Assembly (NCBI RefSeq): GCF_002285495.1
Contig: NZ_CP016786.1
Location: 2,805,928-2,869,927, forward strand
Length of the DNA: 64,000 nucleotides
Direction: 5' to 3'
From: Clostridium isatidis
GTDB lineage: Bacteria; Bacillota; Clostridia; Clostridiales; Clostridiaceae
The notes under the pieces are model-generated. The model did no database searches, was not told where the DNA came from, and saw only the letters and a program-made list of their open reading frames with translations. Below, piece by piece: positions 33,635 to 42,418 of the stretch; position 1 is the stretch's first letter; each line of letters opens with the position of its first letter. The position numbers were made by a program, and so were the translations under genes.

Positions 33635-34066
33635 ATGTTAGCAATTATATTTGCAATAATTTCTGGAATATCCATGACTCTTCAGGGAGTATTTAACACT
33701 AACCTGGAAAAAAAGATTGGAACTTGGGAAACTGCTCTTTTATCTCAAGGAATAGCTTTTATCATTACTCTCATAGTTGTCTTTATTTGGGGCAAAGGAG
33801 ATATAAAAGCTATTAAAACCGCTAATAAATTATATTTATTAAGTGGAGTCTTAGGAGTTGTAATCATATTTACTGTTATGAAAAGTATTGGTGCTATGGG
33901 TGCTACTATTGGAATTGGAACAATATTAACAGCTCAGCTTTTATCTGCTGCAATTATTGATGCAATGGGACTATTTGAAACAGAAAAAGTTGCTTTTAGC
34001 TTAAATGAGTTTATTGGCGTTGCTTTAATGATTACTGGCATAATAGTATTTAAACTTAAGCTGTAA
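33635..34066 (+). CDS. DMT-superfamily small membrane protein (YdcZ/DUF606 type)
   Basis: 143-aa protein with about five hydrophobic segments. The family signature MTLQGVFNTNLEKKIGTWETA near the start and the late FETEKVAFSLNEFIGVALMITG occur. It is thought to be a half-size DMT transporter, perhaps dimerizing. The GAGGTG ribosome site sits in a short inverted repeat (CTCAAAG / CTTTGAG, 33603-33626). Confidence 0.85.
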   Translation: MLAIIFAIISGISMTLQGVFNTNLEKKIGTWETALLSQGIAFIITLIVVFIWGKGDIKAIKTANKLYLLSGVLGVVIIFTVMKSIGAMGATIGIGTILTAQLLSAAIIDAMGLFETEKVAFSLNEFIGVALMITGIIVFKLKL

Positions 34067-34097
34067 CTGTATTTTTAAATTTTCTTATAATATTAAC

Positions 34098-34152
34098 AAA
34101 AATACTCCTATTTATATATTATATATGGTAATCAATTTTAGGAGTATTTTTT
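34098..34152 (+). terminator. terminator-shaped hairpin that contains the subtilase ribosome site
   Basis: A 13-bp perfect stem (AAAAATACTCCTA and complement) with a 28-base loop. The 3' arm TAGGAGTATTTTT supplies both the Shine-Dalgarno of the S8 protease and the U-run. Folding should stop transcription and hide the ribosome site. Confidence 0.75.
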
Positions 34153-35364
34153 ATGTTTTTTAATAATAAAAAGTTAGATAATAACTTAAAAAAATATATT
34201 GATTTCAATCCAAATGTTAAATATAGAATAATTATTAAATATAAAAAATTTAAAGATAATATTATTAGAAAGATTAACTCCTACAATGGAGAATTTATAA
34301 ATGCTATAGAGCACTGTAAAATAATAACTGCCCGTATCAATTCTAAAGGAATTAAAAGATTGATTGAATATCCTGAGATTGAATTTATATCCTTTGATGA
34401 ATATTTCTTTCTTTGTGGTACAAGTGTAACAGCTGCAAACAAAATAAAATTATCTAGTAATAGCGGTTTAAAAGGTACTGGTATTACAATTGCAATAATA
34501 GATAGCGGAGTTTACCCACACCCTGACTTAACTAATCCTAATAACAGAATTATTAAATTTGTTGATTTAATTAATGGATTAAATTATCCATATGATGATA
34601 ATGGACATGGAACATGTATTGCTGGAATAATTTCTGGAAATGGAAATAATTCTAATGGAACATATAAAGGTATGGCACCAAACTCTAACATAATATGTTA
34701 TAAGGCTTTTGATAAAACCGGAAAGGGTTATATTTCAGATATACTTTATTCTATAGATATGATAATAAATGAAGTTGAAAAAACTAACACAAAAATTTTA
34801 TGTATGCCTTTTGAGATGTTAAACTATAATGCCTTTTTGCAAAACTTATTTAGCAAATTAATTGCTAAGGCAATTGCTCAAAATATAACTTGCATTGTAC
34901 CAAGTGGAAGCAATAAAAATATAGATGGATCAATTACAGGAATTGCCCTATGTAATGATTGTATAACTGTTTCAGGATATGATTCTACTTATAAACCTTT
35001 ACCTAAATCTTATACTTATTCTTCTGTAGGTCCATATAAAAAATCAAATAAACCAAATTTATGCGCTGCTTGCGTTGACATTGTCTCTTTGAACTCAAAT
35101 ACAAACTATGTTTCTGAAAGAGATGGAATAAAGTTATATCCACCAAAACTTAACTCTTCTTACAAAACATTTACTGGAACTTCCTTAGCAGCAGCCTATG
35201 TTGCCGGAATATGTGCCCTAATTTATGAAACTAATCAAAATCTTACTCCAAAGGATGTACTATCCTTATTGGAATTATCTTGTGAAAAACTAGATATACC
35301 TGATAATTGCCAGGGAAATGGCAAAATCAATATAAATAATATCTTTAAAAATGAAAAAAAATAA
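34153..35364 (+). CDS. S8 family (subtilisin-like) protease, intracellular type
   Basis: 403 aa. A short prodomain-like segment (about 1-90) is followed by the catalytic Asp117 (IDSGV), His152 (DNGHGT) and Ser344 (TGTSLAAAY). No signal peptide or transmembrane segment, so it probably acts inside the cell, as AprX-type proteases do. The oxyanion Asn may be Asn254. The substrate-binding SxGG of subtilisins is replaced by CMPFEM, so the substrate range may be unusual. The gene has a sequestered ribosome site. Confidence 0.85.
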   Translation: MFFNNKKLDNNLKKYIDFNPNVKYRIIIKYKKFKDNIIRKINSYNGEFINAIEHCKIITARINSKGIKRLIEYPEIEFISFDEYFFLCGTSVTAANKIKLSSNSGLKGTGITIAIIDSGVYPHPDLTNPNNRIIKFVDLINGLNYPYDDNGHGTCIAGIISGNGNNSNGTYKGMAPNSNIICYKAFDKTGKGYISDILYSIDMIINEVEKTNTKILCMPFEMLNYNAFLQNLFSKLIAKAIAQNITCIVPSGSNKNIDGSITGIALCNDCITVSGYDSTYKPLPKSYTYSSVGPYKKSNKPNLCAACVDIVSLNSNTNYVSERDGIKLYPPKLNSSYKTFTGTSLAAAYVAGICALIYETNQNLTPKDVLSLLELSCEKLDIPDNCQGNGKININNIFKNEKK

Positions 35365-35387
35365 TAATTTTACTTATTAAAAATAGA

Positions 35388-35431
35388 ACCTATAAACTGT
35401 ACACTTTAAATAATAGCATCAGTTTATAGGT
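35388..35431. terminator. convergent terminator
   Basis: A 12-bp perfect stem (ACCTATAAACTG and complement) with a 20-base loop between the protease and the M23 peptidase genes. Confidence 0.82.
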
Positions 35432-35461
35432 ACTTTTGTATATTAATAAATTTAAATCTTA

Positions 35462-36541
35462 TTATTGAATTATATATTCATATGGATCTACTGGATTATT
35501 ATTTACTCTTAGTTCAAAGTGTAAGTGAGGCCCCGTACTAAAACCTGTATTTCCAATAGCTCCAATAACATCACCCTTATTAACTTTATCTCCAACTTTA
35601 ACGTAAAAATCATTTAAATGACCGTAAAAAGTCTTCATATTGTTTTCATGTTCAAGTATTATTAAATTTCCATATCCACCGTCATTATATTCTGCATAAA
35701 CAACTTCTCCTTCTAATGCCGCTAAAACATCATCGCCAATATTACCTGATATATCAATTCCCTTATGGAAAGATTCCCACCTTTCTCCATAACCAGAAGT
35801 TAAATATCCTCCTCTAGTAGGTTGATTTAAAAAAGCTATTCCATATTCATATGGATTTTTTGTTCCTCTATATATTTTTGTACTTATTGCTTCCTTAGCA
35901 ATATCATCTTTTACTAACTTTCTAGATTTTTCACTATTATTCTCTAAAGAAATTTCATAAACCTTTTTTTCTATTCCTGGCTTCCCATTGATTGTTTTAC
36001 TTTCTCCTAAAAACATTTCCTCCGTTGGTAATATTATTGTACTAGGCTTTATTTCTAATATATTTTCTTGAAGGTATTTTATACTTAAAGTTATATTATT
36101 GCTCTTTGATAACTCATATATCTTTTTAGCAATTTCTACATCTTCTTCAATTACTTCTTCATATACCTTTTCCTTGCTTATATTTATATTTCCCTTTATA
36201 TTAAAATCTAATACTAAATTTTCATTTACTCTAATATCTTCTAAATAATATTTCAATACTAAATTCTTTATATTTTTAAAATTTGTATTTTCTGAAAAAT
36301 ATCCTATAGCTTGATTATCTATATTTATCTTATAAGCAGTTACTTTCCCTGTTATAGCTTTATATATTTCATCAAAAAAATTTCCTTCATTATATATAAA
36401 ATAAAAGCCTATATCCTTATTTAAATTATTAACTGTTTCTGCATTTACAAGTTTTATATTAATATTTAATAAAAGAACAATTAATGTTATAAATATATTA
36501 ATCATTCTTATCTTATTAAAAGACGTCGAACTCGTATCCAT
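35462..36541 (-). CDS. M23 family peptidase with G5 domain
   Basis: 359-aa exported cell-wall enzyme. An N-terminal hydrophobic segment (NIFITLIVLLLNINIKLVNA) is a signal peptide or anchor. A G5 domain (about 185-235, KKVYEISLENNSEKS) precedes the LytM domain with zinc ligands His259 and Asp263 (HKGIDIS) and the HLHFEL box (339, 341). It cleaves peptidoglycan cross-links or binds wall glycans. The start MDTSSTSFNK has AAAGGAG upstream. Confidence 0.9.
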   Translation of the reverse strand: MDTSSTSFNKIRMINIFITLIVLLLNINIKLVNAETVNNLNKDIGFYFIYNEGNFFDEIYKAITGKVTAYKINIDNQAIGYFSENTNFKNIKNLVLKYYLEDIRVNENLVLDFNIKGNINISKEKVYEEVIEEDVEIAKKIYELSKSNNITLSIKYLQENILEIKPSTIILPTEEMFLGESKTINGKPGIEKKVYEISLENNSEKSRKLVKDDIAKEAISTKIYRGTKNPYEYGIAFLNQPTRGGYLTSGYGERWESFHKGIDISGNIGDDVLAALEGEVVYAEYNDGGYGNLIILEHENNMKTFYGHLNDFYVKVGDKVNKGDVIGAIGNTGFSTGPHLHFELRVNNNPVDPYEYIIQ

Positions 36542-36634
36542 ATGTTCTCCTTTCATTTTTTAGGATTAAACAACGACATTTAATAGTTTTCCCACTTTTA
36601 AAAATATTATTCTCTATATCTGATTATTGTTGTA

Positions 36635-36663
36635 TTGAGCCTCTCCTTACACTTTGTTATAAT
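36635..36663 (+). promoter_or_regulatory. promoter of the DnaD-like/DnaI-like operon
   Basis: TTGAGC, a 17-base spacer and TATAAT. Confidence 0.7.
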
Positions 36664-36704
36664 TAATTTACTGTTTAATATTAATTAGAAAGGTAGGTGT
36701 TAAT

Positions 36705-37706
36705 ATGAGTACCTTTATGTTTAAATCAAAACCTTCAAAATTTACTCCTCTTAGTAATATTTTTATAGAAAGGTATATGCCCAAAGCCCGTGGAGAATTT
36801 ATTAAGGTATATATTTTAATGCTTAAATATAGTTATACTGGAGAAATTGGAGTAAATACATCTATTTTAGCAACTATATTAGATCTTTTAGAATCAGATA
36901 TAATAAATGCATTAAATTATTGGAATGAAGAAGGTGTTATTAAATTAACCCCTATCGACAAAATGGGAAACTTCAATATAGAATTTATTGATTTAACTTC
37001 AGAAAATGATGCAAGTAGTAATGAAATTAACTTGTTAGAAGAATTATCAAATGAAGCTAATAAGGGAATGATAAGAGATATAGAAAAGCTAATGGGAAGA
37101 CCTGTTTCCCCATCTGAAATAACAGCATACATACAATGGAAACAAGATTATAATTTTTCTCCTGAGCTTATATTGCTATTGATAAATTATTGCGTATCTA
37201 AAGGAAAAAATAATTATAGATATATCGAAAAAGTTGCAATAGCTTGGCATGAACTTAATATAAAAACAGTAGAAGATGCTCAAAACTATATCAGAAAAAC
37301 AGAAGACAAATGGGGAACTTATAGAGAAATACTCAAATTTTTAGGAATTAGAAATACAGAAATAATGAAACCTCAAGAAGATATGCTTGAAAAATGGACC
37401 ACAGTTTATAGTTTCTCTTTAGATGTAATAAAAAAGGCTTGTGATATATGCTTCCAGAGATTAAATAGGGCAGATTTTAAATATATAGATGGAATACTAT
37501 CTAGCTGGCATAAGGATAATCTTAAAAGCTTAAAAGATATTGAAGAAAAAGAAACTGCTTATAAAAATTCCTCTTCTAATAAGACTTATAATAATAAAAC
37601 TACCACATATAATAAATCTAATTTAAAATTTAATAATTTTAAGGGCCGCGATTATGATTACGATTCCTTAGAAAAAAAATTGTTAGGATGGGATAAAGAT
37701 GATTAA
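36705..37706 (+). CDS. DnaD-family replication initiation protein
   Basis: 333 aa. An N-terminal winged helix (about 10-100, FIERYMPKARGEFIKVY) is followed by DnaD-like C-terminal repeats: GRPVSPSEITAYIQWKQDY and a later WTTVYSFSLDVIKKACDICF. The Asn/Lys/Thr-rich tail is flexible. DnaD proteins remodel DNA and help load the helicase at oriC. It overlaps the next gene by 8 bp. The gene is near oriC and near dnaB, which suits this role. Confidence 0.82.
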   Translation: MSTFMFKSKPSKFTPLSNIFIERYMPKARGEFIKVYILMLKYSYTGEIGVNTSILATILDLLESDIINALNYWNEEGVIKLTPIDKMGNFNIEFIDLTSENDASSNEINLLEELSNEANKGMIRDIEKLMGRPVSPSEITAYIQWKQDYNFSPELILLLINYCVSKGKNNYRYIEKVAIAWHELNIKTVEDAQNYIRKTEDKWGTYREILKFLGIRNTEIMKPQEDMLEKWTTVYSFSLDVIKKACDICFQRLNRADFKYIDGILSSWHKDNLKSLKDIEEKETAYKNSSSNKTYNNKTTTYNKSNLKFNNFKGRDYDYDSLEKKLLGWDKDD

Positions 37707-38673
37707 AGGTTATCAGAAAGAATTATCATTAATCTATGAAAATATAAGATTAGAAGAACAAAAAAAATTAGAAATTAGACGTAAAGAAATTGAAGAGAAA
37801 TATCCTGAGATTCTAGAGTTTGATAATTTAATTCAAAAAAAATCTCTTAATCTCACCTTATCTATATTAAAAGGAATAAGCGAAGAAGAAATAAAGAATA
37901 TTAGAGAAGAGATAACTGATTTAAGATTCAAAAAATATGAAGCTTTAGTTGCTAAAGGTTATGATCCTGAATATTTAAATCTTAGGTATCAATGTCAAAA
38001 GTGTAAAGATCAAGGCTTCATAGGAAATAAAAGATGTTCTTGTTACAAACAGAAATTAATAAATCTTTATTATAAAGATTCCGATCTAAAAGAAAACCTT
38101 AAGACTAATAACTTTAATAATTTAGATCTTTCGCTATTCCCTAATTATAAGATTAGTGATGATAAGTATACTCCAAGAAGGAATATTGAAAATATAGTGA
38201 AATATTTTAAGGAAGAATTTATACCTAATTTCAATAACATGGATGAAAATATTTTATTTTATGGCAATTCTGGTACTGGTAAAACATTTTTAAGCTGCTG
38301 TATTGCGAAGGAACTTTTAGATAATGGTCACCTAGTAGTTTACAGAACAATTGATGAATTAATAAAAAATTTAAGAGAAATAATCTTTGAAAATAATCAT
38401 GAACTAGAAGATCTACTAATAAATTGTGATTTCCTAATAATCGATGACTTAGGAGCTGAACAGATAACAGATTTCTCTACTACAGAATTTTTTAATCTTT
38501 TAAATAAAAAATTATTAAAGAAAAAGAAAATGCTTGTATCAACTAACTTATCTCTATCTGATATAAGTAAAATCTATACTGAGAGGATTTCTTCAAGATT
38601 ACTTGGAAACTTTAAATTATATAAATTTTATTCAGAAGATATAAGAATTCAATTAAATTTAAAGAAAAGATAA
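37699..38673 (+). CDS. DnaC/DnaI-like replicative helicase loader
   Basis: 324-aa AAA+ ATPase. An N-terminal coiled region precedes a zinc-binding block (CQKC...CSC, Cys99, 102, 113, 115), then Walker A GNSGTGKT (189-196) and Walker B FLIIDDLG. It loads DnaB onto DNA with DnaD-type partners. The overlap with the DnaD-like gene points to coupled synthesis. It is the probable functional equivalent of Bacillus DnaI; the symbol is not assigned for lack of proof. Confidence 0.85.
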   Translation: MIKGYQKELSLIYENIRLEEQKKLEIRRKEIEEKYPEILEFDNLIQKKSLNLTLSILKGISEEEIKNIREEITDLRFKKYEALVAKGYDPEYLNLRYQCQKCKDQGFIGNKRCSCYKQKLINLYYKDSDLKENLKTNNFNNLDLSLFPNYKISDDKYTPRRNIENIVKYFKEEFIPNFNNMDENILFYGNSGTGKTFLSCCIAKELLDNGHLVVYRTIDELIKNLREIIFENNHELEDLLINCDFLIIDDLGAEQITDFSTTEFFNLLNKKLLKKKKMLVSTNLSLSDISKIYTERISSRLLGNFKLYKFYSEDIRIQLNLKKR

Positions 38674-38693
38674 TTAATTAAATATGCTATTTA

Positions 38694-38731
38694 TACAGTT
38701 AGAAAATACTATATTTCTAACTGTATTTTTT
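38694..38731 (+). terminator. terminator of the helicase-loader operon
   Basis: A 12-bp stem (TACAGTTAGAAA and complement) followed by a T-run. Confidence 0.88.
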
Positions 38732-38735
38732 AAAC

Positions 38736-38769
38736 AAAAAAAGACTTTGGAATAATCCAAAGTCTTTTT
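38736..38769 (-). terminator. terminator of the tRNA array
   Basis: A stem AAAGACTTTGG / CCAAAGTCTTT with A/T flanks, right after the last tRNA-Thr. Confidence 0.85.
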
Positions 38770-38844
38770 TGGAGCTGGCAATAGGACTCGAACCTACAAC
38801 CTGCTGATTACAAGTCAGCTGCTCTACCATTGAGCCATGCCAGC
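38770..38844 (-). tRNA. tRNA-Thr (UGU), copy 1
   Basis: 75 nt with CCA. Acceptor GCTGGCA/TGCCAGC, anticodon loop CTTGTAA, T-arm GTTCGAGTC. Confidence 0.95.
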
Positions 38845-38867
38845 ATAATTATCTATATTATTTAAAG

Positions 38868-38944
38868 TGGCGACCCAGAAGGGGCTCGAACCCTCGACCT
38901 CCGGCGTGACAGGCCGGCACTCTAACCAACTGAGCTACTGGGCC
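38868..38944 (-). tRNA. tRNA-Asp (GUC), copy 1
   Basis: 77 nt with CCA, acceptor GGCCCAG/CTGGGTC, anticodon loop CTGTCAC. Confidence 0.95.
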
Positions 38945-38949
38945 TAACT

Positions 38950-39025
38950 TGGTGGAAACAACAGGGATCGAACCTGTGACCCCCTGCTTGTAAGGCAGGT
39001 GCTCTCCCAGCTGAGCTATGCTTCC
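38950..39025 (-). tRNA. tRNA-Val (UAC), copy 1
   Basis: 76 nt with CCA, acceptor GGAAGCA/TGTTTCC, anticodon loop CTTACAA. Confidence 0.95.
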
Positions 39026-39029
39026 ATAT

Positions 39030-39104
39030 TGGTGACTCCTAGGGGAATCGAACCCCTGTTACCACCGTGAAAGGGTGGTGTCTTAACCGCTTGACCAAGG
39101 AGCC
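39030..39104 (-). tRNA. tRNA-Glu (UUC), copy 1
   Basis: 75 nt with CCA, acceptor GGCTCCT/AGGAGTC, anticodon loop CTTTCAC. Confidence 0.95.
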
Positions 39105-39112
39105 ATGTTAAG

Positions 39113-39187
39113 TGGAGCTGGCAATAGGACTCGAACCTACAACCTGCTGATTACAAGTCAGCTGCTCTACCATTGAGCCATGCCAGC
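39113..39187 (-). tRNA. tRNA-Thr (UGU), copy 2
   Basis: Identical to copy 1. Confidence 0.95.
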
Positions 39188-39210
39188 ACAATAATATATT
39201 TATATTTAAA

Positions 39211-39287
39211 TGGCGACCCAGAAGGGGCTCGAACCCTCGACCTCCGGCGTGACAGGCCGGCACTCTAACCAACTGAGCTACTGGGCC
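39211..39287 (-). tRNA. tRNA-Asp (GUC), copy 2
   Basis: Identical to copy 1. Confidence 0.95.
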
Positions 39288-39291
39288 AACT

Positions 39292-39367
39292 TGGTGGAAA
39301 CAACAGGGATCGAACCTGTGACCCCCTGCTTGTAAGGCAGGTGCTCTCCCAGCTGAGCTATGCTTCC
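39292..39367 (-). tRNA. tRNA-Val (UAC), copy 2
   Basis: Identical to copy 1. Confidence 0.95.
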
Positions 39368-39372
39368 ATAAT

Positions 39373-39447
39373 TGGTGACTCCTAGGGGAATCGAACCCCT
39401 GTTACCACCGTGAAAGGGTGGTGTCTTAACCGCTTGACCAAGGAGCC
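39373..39447 (-). tRNA. tRNA-Glu (UUC), copy 2
   Basis: Identical to copy 1. Confidence 0.95.
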
Positions 39448-39478
39448 ATATTATATTTTACAAATAAGCATTTTAAAG

Positions 39479-39555
39479 TGGCGACCCAGAAGGGGCTCGA
39501 ACCCTCGACCTCCGGCGTGACAGGCCGGCACTCTAACCAGCTGAGCTACTGGGCC
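39479..39555 (-). tRNA. tRNA-Asp (GUC), copy 3
   Basis: Differs from copies 1 and 2 by one base in the D-loop (plus strand AACCAG instead of AACCAA). Confidence 0.94.
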
Positions 39556-39559
39556 AACT

Positions 39560-39635
39560 TGGTGGAAACAACAGGGATCGAACCTGTGACCCCCTGCTTG
39601 TAAGGCAGGTGCTCTCCCAGCTGAGCTATGCTTCC
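39560..39635 (-). tRNA. tRNA-Val (UAC), copy 3
   Basis: Same sequence as the other Val copies. Confidence 0.95.
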
Positions 39636-39639
39636 ATAT

Positions 39640-39714
39640 TGGTGACTCCTAGGGGAATCGAACCCCTGTTACCACCGTGAAAGGGTGGTGTCTTAACCGC
39701 TTGACCAAGGAGCC
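39640..39714 (-). tRNA. tRNA-Glu (UUC), copy 3
   Basis: Same sequence as the other Glu copies; first gene of the transcript. Confidence 0.95.
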
Positions 39715-39755
39715 AAATCTACTTAAAATGTCCTCTCTCAAAGAGCACATTATTT

Positions 39756-39784
39756 ATAATACATAAAGTTTTATCTTATGTCAA
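39756..39784 (-). promoter_or_regulatory. promoter of the tRNA array
   Basis: Minus-strand TTGACA (39779-39784), 17-base spacer, TATTAT (39756-39761). About 40 bases ahead of the first tRNA-Glu. Confidence 0.82.
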
Positions 39785-39938
39785 CACTTTTTTACAACTT
39801 TTTTATTTTATTGTTTTTTATAAAGTTGCTACTTATATCTTTACCATTATTATAAATTTCATTACATATTTTGTCCAATATTTATAAACTTTTTTTACTG
39901 TGATAAAATATATTTATTATACTTTAAGGAGTTTTATT

Positions 39939-41198
39939 ATGATATATCATGATTTAATTATAGTTGGTGGTGGTGCTTCTGGACTTATGGCTGCCATAAC
40001 CGCAAAAGATTATGGTTTAGATGTTGCTATTATAGAAGCTACTGATCGAATAGGAAAAAAAATTCTTACAACTGGTAATGGAAGATGTAACATTTCTAAT
40101 AAAGGTATTTCTTCTCCATTTATAAATTACCATAGTGAGAATAATAACTTTTTTATTAATACTCTAACTTCATTTACCGTTGAGGATACAGAGAACTTTT
40201 TTCTAACTTTAGGTTTACCTATTATAGAACTTCAAAATAAAAAATTATATCCAAAATCATTACAAGCTTCTTCTGTTGTGGATATTTTTAGATTAGCACT
40301 AGAAGATAAAAACATACCTTTATACACAAGCTGCAAAATAAAAGATATCCACAAGAATAAGAGATTTATTTTATCCACAGATAATGATGAATATAAGTTA
40401 TTCACATGTAACAAATTGGTTTTAGCTTGTGGAGGAAAATCTGCTGTAAAAACAGGTTCAGATGGGTCAGGTTATAATTTAGCAAAATCCCTTGGCCATA
40501 GCTTAATTGAACCTATACCTGGTATTGTTCAACTAAAACTTGATGCTCCTTATTTAAAATCTATTTCTGGAGTTAAGTTTGATGGATATGCAACTTTACT
40601 TGTAAATAATGAAGCCATACGAAAGGAATTTGGTGAAATCCTATTTACCGATTATGGAATATCTGGTCCACCAATTCTTCAAATATCAGGCTTGGCATCA
40701 AGATCATTTTCAAAAAATGAAAAGGTTGAAATTGTAGTTGATATGATGCCAAAGGAAAGTAAAGAATATTTATCTGATTTTATTGAAAATCATCTAGCTG
40801 TATTTTCCTATAGATCAATATCTAATGCTCTAATTGGAATAATAAATAAAAAGCTTATTCCTACTATTCTGAAATGTGCAGGAATACAAAATATACATAC
40901 TCCTTGTTATGAGCTAACTTGGAAAGAAAAAAATAATTTAATTAATTTATTAAAAGAATGGAAATTTACTTGTATCGGTACTAATGGATTTAATCAAGCT
41001 CAAGTTACAATTGGAGGAGTTAACACAAAAGAAGTTAATCCAAACACCCTAGAATCAAAAATAGTTAAGGACTTATACTTCTGTGGTGAAATATTAGACG
41101 TGGATGGAGATTGTGGTGGTTTTAATCTCCAATGGGCTTGGAGCTCAGGTCACTTCGTTGCAGAAAGCATTTATACCAGCATACAAAACAAAAAATAA
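39939..41198 (+). CDS. FAD-dependent flavoprotein, HI0933/YhiN (BaiN-like) family
   Basis: 419-aa flavoprotein. The dinucleotide fold is LIIVGGGASGLMAA, with TTGNGRCNISN and the C-terminal FCGEILDVDGDCGGFNLQWAW box typical of the family. BaiN in bile-acid-degrading clostridia reduces bile acid intermediates, but the family function in other clostridia is unsettled. The ATG at 39939 has AAGGAG upstream; an earlier GTG lacks one. Confidence 0.88.
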   Translation: MIYHDLIIVGGGASGLMAAITAKDYGLDVAIIEATDRIGKKILTTGNGRCNISNKGISSPFINYHSENNNFFINTLTSFTVEDTENFFLTLGLPIIELQNKKLYPKSLQASSVVDIFRLALEDKNIPLYTSCKIKDIHKNKRFILSTDNDEYKLFTCNKLVLACGGKSAVKTGSDGSGYNLAKSLGHSLIEPIPGIVQLKLDAPYLKSISGVKFDGYATLLVNNEAIRKEFGEILFTDYGISGPPILQISGLASRSFSKNEKVEIVVDMMPKESKEYLSDFIENHLAVFSYRSISNALIGIINKKLIPTILKCAGIQNIHTPCYELTWKEKNNLINLLKEWKFTCIGTNGFNQAQVTIGGVNTKEVNPNTLESKIVKDLYFCGEILDVDGDCGGFNLQWAWSSGHFVAESIYTSIQNKK

Positions 41199-41202
41199 TA
41201 AC

Positions 41203-41238
41203 AAAAAACTCTTCTGTAGAATAAGCAGAAGAGTTTTT
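41203..41238. terminator. convergent terminator
   Basis: A perfect stem AAAAACTCTTCTG with its complement and A/T flanks. Confidence 0.9.
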
Positions 41239-41273
41239 ATATTTTTTATAAATTAGTAAAATTGATTATTTCC

Positions 41274-42029
41274 TTAATTATTAATGGCTTTCATTTTTCC
41301 TTCTAATTTTGTTAATTCTTTACCTTCTGAATTTATAACCTTATGTTTTATAGTTAAGGTTCCATCTTCATTTTCTATTATCTTTGATAGTACTTTTACT
41401 TCTTCACCATATCTACATTCTTTTTCAAATATAACCTTTATTTCTTCTAACATATAATTATCAACTATATTTTTAGGTAAACTTTCTATCGACCATTCAA
41501 TATATTTTGTATTATTTACATGTCCATTAGAATCAATATCAGAATATCTCACCTTAAATGTTTCTTCATAATCGTACTCTTCAAAATCACTCAATCTAGG
41601 AAGCTTAAATTCACCTTCCATATCTCCTTCTTCACCATATACAGCATACTGATCCTTAGGTATTCTCATTGCTCTTCTTTTTTTAATATCTAACATTAAA
41701 AAGGTTGCACTTCCCTCAACTATTTTTTCTCCATCTTCACCTATTATTTCATAATTTCTTACTGCATAAAACTTTTTAAATCCAATTGATTGAGTTATAA
41801 CATTAATTTTTTCTCCATACTTAGGATATCTTTTTACTTTTACATCATAATTATAAAAAATCCATGTCATATTTTTATTTAATAGCTCATTAACACCTGA
41901 ACCTAAATCTTCCGAATCCTTATTTCCTACATCTGATAAAATACCAAGAACTACAGGCATTGTGCAGTTTAATTTGCTATCTACATTATAATAATAAATT
42001 TCATATTTCTTGCTATATTTTCTTCCCAT
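41274..42029 (-). CDS. acyl-ACP thioesterase (double hotdog)
   Basis: 251-aa enzyme of the FatA/Bacteroides TE family. Two hotdog folds with the catalytic Asn-His segment in DSNGHVNNTKYIEWS. It releases free fatty acids from acyl carrier protein. Ribosome site GGAGGA. It is transcribed with the DUF1858 gene nearby only in the sense of sharing the strand; they may be separate units. Confidence 0.9.
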   Translation of the reverse strand: MGRKYSKKYEIYYYNVDSKLNCTMPVVLGILSDVGNKDSEDLGSGVNELLNKNMTWIFYNYDVKVKRYPKYGEKINVITQSIGFKKFYAVRNYEIIGEDGEKIVEGSATFLMLDIKKRRAMRIPKDQYAVYGEEGDMEGEFKLPRLSDFEEYDYEETFKVRYSDIDSNGHVNNTKYIEWSIESLPKNIVDNYMLEEIKVIFEKECRYGEEVKVLSKIIENEDGTLTIKHKVINSEGKELTKLEGKMKAINN

Positions 42030-42076
42030 TATATCCTCCTAAGAAAATTAAATAATAGGGACTAAAATAGTCCCAA

Positions 42077-42259
42077 TTATTTATTAAGTTCTGCTAATAA
42101 GCCTTCTAAATTTAATCCATGAACAGCAGCTGCCTCTTCTAATGTTTCTCCTTGTGCTGACGGACAACCAACGCATCCCATACCAAATGCCATTAGTATT
42201 TCAACAGAATCAGGATTATTTCTTATTATTTCTCCTATAGTCATATCTTTGCTTATCAT
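42077..42259 (-). CDS. DUF1858 protein (hybrid-cluster-associated disulfide domain)
   Basis: 60-aa protein with TIGEIIRNNPDSVEIL and the CxxC motif in GMGCVGCPSAQ. The domain is common alone or near hybrid-cluster proteins in anaerobes and may act as a small redox carrier. Ribosome site AAGGTGGG. Confidence 0.9.
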   Translation of the reverse strand: MISKDMTIGEIIRNNPDSVEILMAFGMGCVGCPSAQGETLEEAAAVHGLNLEGLLAELNK

Positions 42260-42418
42260 AATTATCCCACCTTTTATAATTTTTGCTAATAATTAAATTA
42301 TAGTCTATTTTTTACATAAGTAAAATAAATAAAATATTAATTTTATTATTACCATAATACTCATAGCATAACTTTAATTTATGTGTACAAACTATATTAT
42401 ATAAGGAGGGATAAATTT

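Larger units (their letters stand above)
38770..39714 (-). repeat. tandem tRNA array built on a Thr-Asp-Val-Glu unit
   Basis: Eleven tRNA genes in plus-coordinate order Thr-Asp-Val-Glu, Thr-Asp-Val-Glu, Asp-Val-Glu. The first two units repeat with a period of 343 bp and nearly identical tRNAs and spacers. One Asp copy (39479-39555) has a single G variant. This points to recent unequal crossing-over or segmental duplication. Confidence 0.9.

Noticed and set aside
38770..39714. Regular repeats resembling a CRISPR array
   Set aside because: The repeats are complete tRNA genes with CCA ends and different anticodons; there are no short direct repeats with unique spacers.
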